Positions 55,501 through 62,000 of a DNA stretch of 62,000 bases are shown in pieces. Position numbers and translations under genes: made by a program. The stretch spans positions 220,918 to 282,917 of the forward strand of contig NMRA01000363.1 of the NCBI GenBank assembly GCA_002633005.1, in the 5' to 3' direction. The notes under the pieces were generated by a model. It made no database searches. It was not told where the DNA came from and was given only the letters and a program-made list of their open reading frames with translations. This stretch comes from Phoronis australis. Lineage: Eukaryota > Phoronida > Phoronidae. Every line of letters starts with the position of its first letter. Position 1 is the stretch's first letter.

Positions 55501-57464
55501 GAGCTTCTTTTCAGAAACGGGAGCATATTTTCCGAAATTGTATCGAACATTTTATGATGCAGTTTTTGTTAAACAAACATTAGTTCTGAAGTTTTTTGAA
55601 ATAAGCACGTCTTTATAATCTATGTAGTTGCATTTCACTTGTAAGAATTTGTCCATTACTTACTTTGCATTCAGTGCATTAAAACTGCCCTTCATACTTT
55701 GGTAACAGTACAACCAATCAGATTTTCAAAACATGCAAACAGTTACTGAAAATAAGCTCATGGTTTTACTTTTGAAAAGTTTCCGAAACTATGTCCATGG
55801 GGGTACTTTTGGATGAGCCTATATTCACAAATTCCTGGTAGATAATGGGGTGGTAATGCATGCTTAGGTGTCACTTTTGGACAAATTTGACCACCCTTAA
55901 AGTCACCCTACAGTCTGTTATAGTTTTCAACTAGAAATTTCTTATGAATTGAATATTGATGATACACTTTGCGTAAATTTTGTAGAAATTTAATGCAGAC
56001 GTGTGTTGTCAGAATACAAGAGCACAAGTTGGCAAATAATTTTGAGAGGTGACGACACCTTCCCATTTATGGATGGGTTCAATGTATTCTGAGCCATCTT
56101 AATTGCCATTTTTATGATACAAATAAATACTCCTAGAACCACACCATTTGCAGTGCATTCACTGGCACATTTCAATGCTCCACGTTACTTTTGTATGTAT
56201 TGTGCACCTCCTAGAGGGCATTTTTAACAGTTCAAGTAAATTTTTGGTGTCCGCCTCTCTGTCCGCCTCTGTATTTTCGGAGGTCAGCAATGGATTTTCG
56301 TGGAATTTGGCAAATGGGTTTCTACTAAGGAGATGACGATAGTCTTCCAATTTCACAGCACTTCTCAACAGTGGTGTTGTGATTACACCGCAATTGGTTT
56401 TCTCTGACATTTGCACAGAGTTAAGCATGAAGTGTCTAAAGTACAGGTTTGATGACATTTTTGATGATTACAAAATAACTAAAAAATAATGGTAACGTGG
56501 TTTCATCTTGAAAAAAGGGCCTTTTCCCAAATGATCGTTGGTTTTAAATAGTTATGTGTCCTAACTGCTTTCATTTCATTTTTCCAGTCTGTTTTCTTTT
56601 GCTTCCTTCCGGGTTGCTATCTGTTGATTTTATTTTAGCTTGAAGTACCAAAGCAGTAGCAGATTTTGATCGTCAGTGAAACTTAGAAGTCATTTCTGTC
56701 CCAATGATCCACCTCACCTAATGCTTGGGTTTTCTCATTGACTTAGTAAGCCATAGCTAATCTTCACAACACGTGTTTCATTGCCAGCTGATAACAGAAT
56801 ATCACAGTTTTCTGGTAAGCTGGTTACTCCTCGAATAAGGTAGTTCGACACGTCTGCTGTTGCTGGGACAGCTAAGAACAGAAAACAATGGAGGGATCTG
56901 GCGGAGGGCTACTTCCTGCAGTGGAAGGACACAGCCTAGAGCAGAGCAGAGCAGAGCAGAGTTTAGCTTGTTTGTACTGCATAGATGCCTTAAAGCAACA
57001 GTTGGTTATGTTCCCATTATTTACAGCACTGTGATCAACCTTTACATGTTTGAAAAATGACAGTTTTGACAATTAATTTTTTGCAAAGAAATTTGACAAA
57101 ATAGAGCTACACTTGTCGTCCATGTTGTGTTCTAAATAAGTGAAGGCTTGCCAGTAGAATTAACGTTCATGTCGCTGACTCCATCAAAATGACCAGTAAA
57201 GTTACCTGTCGGAATCATTAAGTTTAACTGCCGTACTCATCTACAGTATAGGCCCATCCCAAAGTCTCATGGCTTGCATGTAAACCCACCTGCTTTGAAA
57301 CAAGCTGACTCCTTCGTTAGTTTTCAGTCCGAGCATGTGTATTCCAACGGATAATGGCGGCCGTGACAAATCTCTACGAGAAAAATTGAACAATTACAAG
57401 CGTATGGATTTATACTCCAGGGCATACAATATAATCTTTGAGGTATAAAATATGTTTTGATTTA
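55501..57464. repeat. Tandem duplication in intron 13, copy 1
   Basis: 55501-55921 matches 58490-58910 and 56194-57464 matches 59354-60772 with few differences. Copy 1 carries its own 55922-56193, which includes the CCTAGTGGC family core. It lacks a 110-bp stretch found in copy 2 (60007-60118) and a shorter 55-bp one near 57327. Confidence 0.92.
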
Positions 57465-57689
57465 CGGTAAAGTCGTGTGATTTTCAGACACTGAAAATTA
57501 ATTCCAATAGAAAAAATTCATTCTTGGACGAATCTCGCGAAATATCATTTTGTGGTGTCCGAATTTGGCAGACCTCCAAATTTGGGTTTCCGCTAGTGTC
57601 CGAATTTCGTGGGTGTACATTATTTCGATGAGCGGTCGTAGTATCAACAATGCTGGCTCGGTCATTTGATAGCAGTATAATTGCAGGTA

Positions 57690-58127
57690 AATGAGACTCA
57701 AATGGTCTGAGCTATTAATTTTTGAAAATCTGGCTTCCCCAATAAGAAATGTGCGTCTTCGACGCACAAAGATCGTTCCCAACAAGTGTTGGTTCTTCTT
57801 TTCAAAGATGTGCTTTCTCAATATGAAATATTCGGCTTGCATTGCCGATGCTCAAAAACCGTTCGCGGCAAGAGACGGAATCTTTTCAAAACTGCGCTAT
57901 CTCACTTGAAATATCGGCCGGGCTGCGTTATGAAGAGTCTTCCTGGTGACAAATATGGGCTTTTCAATGAGTGGGTCTGGTTTGCGTTGTTGACGCACAT
58001 GAAACGTTACAGACAACCGATTCTCTTTTGTAAAAATGCGTTTTCTCAATAAAAAATGTCGAGTTTGCGCTGTCAACGCATGGTTTCCCAATAAAAAGGT
58101 GGACTTGCGTATTCGGCGCACAAAGAG
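57690..58127. repeat. Field of short hairpins in a degenerate tandem repeat
   Basis: Short palindromes of the type TGCGTnnnnGACGCA occur at 57751-57767, 57839-57851, 57983-57997, 58066-58080 and 58105-58120. Most are preceded by a CAATAAGAAAT or CTCAATAAAAAATGTCG-like phrase. The array runs into the gap at 58128. The palindromes are kept although their loop and spacer sequences differ. Confidence 0.65.
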
Positions 58128-58489
58128 NNNNNNNNNNNNNNNNNNNNNNNNNNNNNNNNNNNNNNNNNNNNNNNNNNNNNNNNNNNNNNNNNNNNNNNNN
58201 NNNNNNNNNNNNNNNNNNNNNNNNNNNNNNNNNNNNNNNNNNNNNNNNNNNNNNNNNNNNNNNNNNNNNNNNNNNNNNNNNNNNNNNNNNNNNNNNNNNN
58301 NNNNNNNNNNNNNNNNNNNNNNNNNNNNNNNNNNNNNNNNNNNNNNNNNNNNNNNNNNNNNNNNNNNNNNNNNNNNNNNNNNNNNNNNNNNNNNNNNNNN
58401 NNNNNNNNNNNNNNNNNNNNNNNNNNNNNNNNNNNNNNNNNNNNNNNNNNNNNNNNNNNNNNNNNNNNNNNNNNNNNNNNNNNNNNNNN
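58128..58489. other. Assembly gap (362 N)
   Basis: Unknown bases. The gap lies between the hairpin field and the start of duplication copy 2, so the copy's left boundary is hidden. Confidence 1.
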
Positions 58490-58910
58490 GAGCTTCTTTT
58501 CAGAAACGGGAGCATATTTTCCGAAATTGTATCGAACATTTTATGATGCAGTTTTTGTTAAACAAACACTAGTTTTGAAGTTTTTTGAAATAAGCACGTC
58601 TTTATAATCTATGTAGTTGCATTTCACTTGTAAGAATATGTCCATTACTTACTTTGCATTCAGTGCGTTAAAACTGCCCTTCATACTTTGGTAACAGTAC
58701 AACAAATCAGATTTTTAAAACATGCAAACAGTTACTGAAAATAAGCTCATGGTTTTACTTTTGAAAAGTTTCCGAAACTATGTCCATGGGGGTACTTTTG
58801 GATGAGCCTATATTCACAAATTCCTGTTAGATAATGGGGTGGTAATGCATGGTTAGGTGTCACTTTTGGACAAATTTGACCACCCTTAAAGTCACCCTAC
58901 ATTCTGTTAT

Positions 58911-59353
58911 TTTAGTCCTGTGCTAAACTTTTCTGTTTGTGGAACCCTTCAGGAACTTTCACATTTATTTTTAAAAATAAATTATTATTTTGATTATTAT
59001 TCCACAAAATATACATAATATTTCTCAAGTCACAGTATTCCACAAAACTTGCGCAGTGCGTAATATTCCGCAAAATCTGCGTAATATTCCGCAGATTTTG
59101 CGGAATATTCCGCACTGAGTGCGGACGGAATATTCCGCAAGGCAAAAATTGAACTTCTAATTAAGAAAATGCTAATTGAGTAAATAAAAATGTAACATTG
59201 TAAACATGTTTAGGGTAAGGTATAGATTTGTTACAAACCATTTTTTATGGCCCTAAGTGGATATTAATAAGTGCGGAACCGTTCCGCACACTTTGAGACT
59301 AATAATATTGTCTCATTTGAAAAAATATCGCCTTTTTTGTATTTTTTACCTTT
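58911..59353. mobile_element. 443-bp hairpin-rich insertion in duplication copy 2
   Basis: Absent from copy 1 at the corresponding place. It contains repeated perfect palindromes GCGGAATATTCCGC within 59060-59140, larger inverted arms (AAAATCTGCG ... CGCAGATTTT), and a separate GTGCGGAAC-C-GTTCCGCAC hairpin at 59271-59289. Non-coding. It could be a foldback element or a replaced segment. Confidence 0.6.
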
Positions 59354-60003
59354 TATGTATTGTGCACCTCCTAGAGGGGATTTTTAACAGTTCAAGTAAA
59401 TTTTTGGTGTCCGCCTCTCTGTCCGCCTCTGTATTTTCGGAGGTCAGCGATGGATTTTCGTGGAATTTGGCAAATGGGTTTCTACTAAGGAGATGACGAT
59501 AGCACTTTCTCAACAGTGGTGTTGTGATTACACCGGAATTGGTTTTCTCTGACATTTGCACAGTGTTAAGCATGAAATGTCTAAAGTACGGGTTTGATGA
59601 CATTTTTGAATATTACAAAATAACTAAAAAATAATGGTAACGTGGTTTCATCTTGAAAAAAGGCCTTTTCCCAAATGATCGTTGGTTTTAAATAGTTATG
59701 TGTCCTAACTGGTTTCATTTCATTTTTCCAGTCTGTTTTCTTTTGCTTCCTTCCGGGTTGCTATCTGTTGATTTTGTTTTAGCTTGAAGTGCCAAAGCAG
59801 TAGCAAATTTTGATTGTCAGTGAAACTTAGAAGTCATTTCTGTCCCAATGATCCACCTCACCCATTGCTTGGGTTTTCTCATTGACTTAGTAAGCCATAG
59901 CTAATCTTCACGACACGTGTTTCATTGCCAGCTGATAACAGAATATCACAGTTTTCTGGTAAGCTGGTTACTCCTCGAATAAGGTAGTTCGACACATCTG
60001 CTG

Positions 60004-60192
60004 TTGTTGCTCTTGTTTACCTTTTTAGCATACATTATTGGCCAACAAGTGAAAATTCATGTTGTCAAATTTCTGAACAAAAATGAAGATCAAGAAATAA
60101 TTTTCATTCATTGGCCAAGGACAGCTAAGAACAGAAAACAATGGAGGGATCTGGCAGAGGGCTACTTCCTGCAGTGGAAGGACACAGCCTAG
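60004..60192 (+). pseudogene. Open frame remnant, possible tail of a retrotransposon protein
   Basis: 63 codons ending TAKNRKQWRDLAEGYFLQW-KDTA, then a stop. The basic N-R-x-x-W-R-x-L pattern at the very end resembles the C-terminal tails of some LINE-type reverse transcriptases. This is a resemblance from memory, not a domain call. In duplication copy 1 the same tail survives at 56868-56939, but the upstream part is removed by the 110-bp deletion. It has no promoter or splice context of its own. Confidence 0.3.
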
Positions 60193-61655
60193 AGCAGAGC
60201 AGAGCAGAGTTTAGCTTGTTTGTACTGCATAGATGCCTTAAAGCAACAGTTGGTTATGTTCCCATTATTTACTGCACTGTGATCAACCTTTACATGTTTG
60301 AAAAATGACAGTTTTGACAATTAATTTTTTGCAAAGAAATTTGACAAAATAGAGCTACACTTGTCGTCCATGTTGTGTTCTAAATAAGTGAAGGCTCGCC
60401 AGTAGAATTAACGTTCATGTCGCTGACTCCATCAAAATGACTAGTAATGTAAAGTTACCTGTCGCAATCATTAAGTTTAACTGCCATACTCATCTACAGT
60501 ATGTGCCCATCCCAAAGTCTCATGGCTTGCATGTATACCCACCCGCTTTGAAACAAGCTGACCCCTTCGTTAGTTTTCAGTCCACGCCACTTGGTGCTTG
60601 GTTGCAGTCGACTAGAAAATGCAAGAAGAGTTTTAACCGAGCATGTGTATTCTAACGGTTAATGGCTGCCGTGACAAGTCTCTACGAGAAAAATTGAACA
60701 ATTACAAGCGTATGGATTTATGCTCCAGGGCATACAATATAATCTTTGAGGTATAAGATATGTTTTGATTTAGGTTCCTTGATTGTAATGAAGTGGCTTT
60801 CTTTAAATCAATTTCAATTAGTCCTTACCTTCAATTCTGTGGACTGTTAGAATCATGAAATTTCCAAAATCACCATTTGATCTAGAATCACCATCAGTTA
60901 ACCTTAGGTAATTGGCAAACAAGCCTATTATATTGTTACATAATGCTGTGGTTAAGCAGATCAGTGTTCACAGTCACACCTTTATGAAACAAAGGTGATT
61001 CTCTGAGGGTCAACTGATTTTTGCTGATAGTATTTAATAAAAATCTTTTTCATGACATTTGTTTAAAGGTGGTTAGCATCAGGCACGCTGTTTAGAACAT
61101 AATTGCTGGATTATATGAGCTTTTCCGAATAATGTCACTGGACTATGTTAACATTATCTTGCTAACTTCGCCTTTGCTAGCACTGTCAAACTGTGTTCCT
61201 GCTCACAGAAATTGAGAAACTTGCCCCACAGTACGGGGGCATCATGACTTTCAGAGCATTGGGGATCTGTCATATATTGCATGTGGGAAACCAGGCTCAG
61301 TTTTGTAAGCTTGACACTGCCGGTCATTTTATGCATAATGGCCCTAAACCTGGATGACGAAATGATTGGTCTTTCCTAGCTGAGAAATAGTCTGAAAGTG
61401 AAGTAACAGTTTTATAAACTTAAGAGTTACTTGATGCCGTTTTACTTATAGGTGACGTGTTTCATTTTGCAACTTTATTCTTGAAGGATATTGCTCTGAT
61501 CTGTTAAATATTTCTAATAAATTATATTTTCCTAATATCCAAGATTTACGAGAATTGGACGTCCTCTCCTAACCTGGCATTGTTACTGCAAAACTGTTTT
61601 AAGAGTTTAAAACTGTTAGGTAATGTACTTAACACAGATTATTTAAAAGTGCACA

Positions 61656-61805
61656 CATGTGGGCTTATTAGGGTATGGTCTGATGTAACGTGCCCGAATT
61701 TGAGAACCAGTTCCACTGCAGTGAAACATCAGCATCAAACTGGTTCTCAAAATATGGGCATAGGCATGTTATATCAGACTATTGCCCTTATTGGAGTAAG
61801 GGCTG
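61656..61805. repeat. Long imperfect inverted repeat (MITE-like foldback)
   Basis: TTTGAGAACCAGTT (61699-61712) is perfectly inverted at 61738-61751. Outside it GTCTGATGTAAC pairs with the inverse of GTTATATCAGAC, and further out CTTATTAGGGTAT pairs imperfectly with the inverse of ATTGCCCTTATTGG. The total folded length is about 150 bp with a 25-base loop. Confidence 0.7.
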
Positions 61806-62000
61806 TATTATGCAATGGTTTGTGTGTTTTTCTTAATTCTATGTTAAGTTAGAATATACAGCAAATTAAGGGGCAAAAACCGGTATAAAGGGAACACCGT
61901 AAAGACACAAACCTAAGTATTCTCTGAATCTATGTTCAATCTGTTTGTCAGTGGAGATTTGTCATGGCTGCCAGCATTGGAATGCACATGGTATGTCGAC

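Larger units (their letters stand above)
58490..60772. repeat. Tandem duplication in intron 13, copy 2
   Basis: See copy 1. Copy-specific parts are 58911-59353 (hairpin-rich, listed separately), 60007-60118, and about 60579-60633. Both copies share an AGAGC run, longer in copy 1 (56938-56961) than in copy 2 (60190-60209). Confidence 0.92.
55059..62000 (+). other. Intron 13, incomplete at the window end
   Basis: It starts gtgagacc after exon 13. No downstream RasGRF exon was recognised to 62000. Contents: a tandem duplication (55501-57464 and 58490-60772), a hairpin field and gap (57690-58489), and a long imperfect inverted repeat (about 61656-61805). The unique stretches 60773-61655 and 61806-62000 show nothing else. 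Confidence 0.75.

Noticed and set aside
61932-61990. Possible next RasGRF exon: TTTGTCAG then 13 open codons and gtatgt
   Set aside because: The reading WRFVMAASIGMHM does not resemble the conserved segment after DISQ in the family, and the segment is very short. The acceptor and donor likeness is chance-level evidence.

Overview
The window is animal genomic DNA: AT-rich, intron-dominated, and broken by three assembly gaps (N runs at 12901-13231, 25782-26701 and 58128-58489). The only protein-coding gene I can support is a plus-strand, 13-exon 5' portion of a RasGRF-type (RASGRF1/RASGRF2-like) guanine nucleotide exchange factor. Its exons join without a frame break to 612 codons (1836 nt), starting with ATG at 17942 and running through a CAG codon at 55058. 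Every junction is GT-AG. The order is PH domain, coiled coil, IQ motif, DH (RhoGEF) domain and second PH domain, as in vertebrate RasGRFs. The REM and CDC25 (RasGEF) parts expected after this are not present and should lie past position 62000. Compact exons close to the vertebrate protein, kilobase introns, mixed unfamiliar transposons and no vertebrate-type SINEs or LINEs suggest an invertebrate, plausibly a marine deuterostome such as a hemichordate or cephalochordate. The species is an inference and is not settled by the sequence.

Layout. Positions 1-17837 hold no gene I recognise: minisatellites, two small inverted-repeat elements, a CT microsatellite, several dispersed repeats and a degenerate tRNA-like SINE head. 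Exon 1 (17942-18199) may share an exon with 5' UTR from 17838. Intron 1 (17.5 kb) holds a 63-bp-period tandem repeat that stays open in frame, a 1.6-kb element with 20+ bp terminal inverted repeats and TA flanks, a decayed THAP-like zinc finger, and two copies of a repeat family built from a 'CCTAGTGGC' phrase. Exons 2-13 follow between 35750 and 55058. Intron 13 (from 55059 to the window end) contains a recent 2.0-2.3 kb tandem duplication with copy-specific interruptions, a field of short hairpins beside a gap, and a long imperfect inverted repeat near the end.

The most unusual structure is in intron 3. The 3' splice site of exon 4, with about 40 nt of exon 4 itself, is the last unit of a tandem array of about 64-bp monomers organised as 128-bp dimers (39260-40182). 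Six upstream monomers keep an intact AG acceptor followed by a look-alike exon start, in the correct phase, and each runs into a stop codon within 16 codons. The alternating monomers carry AA in place of AG. The donor of exon 3 is also echoed 159 bp downstream in the same intron. The intron is therefore loaded with decoy splice sites whose use would truncate the protein after its PH and coiled-coil part, before IQ, DH and the catalytic domains.

The encoded protein is expected to be a calcium/calmodulin-responsive exchange factor linking Ras and Rac signalling. All other open frames examined are repeat-derived or chance.
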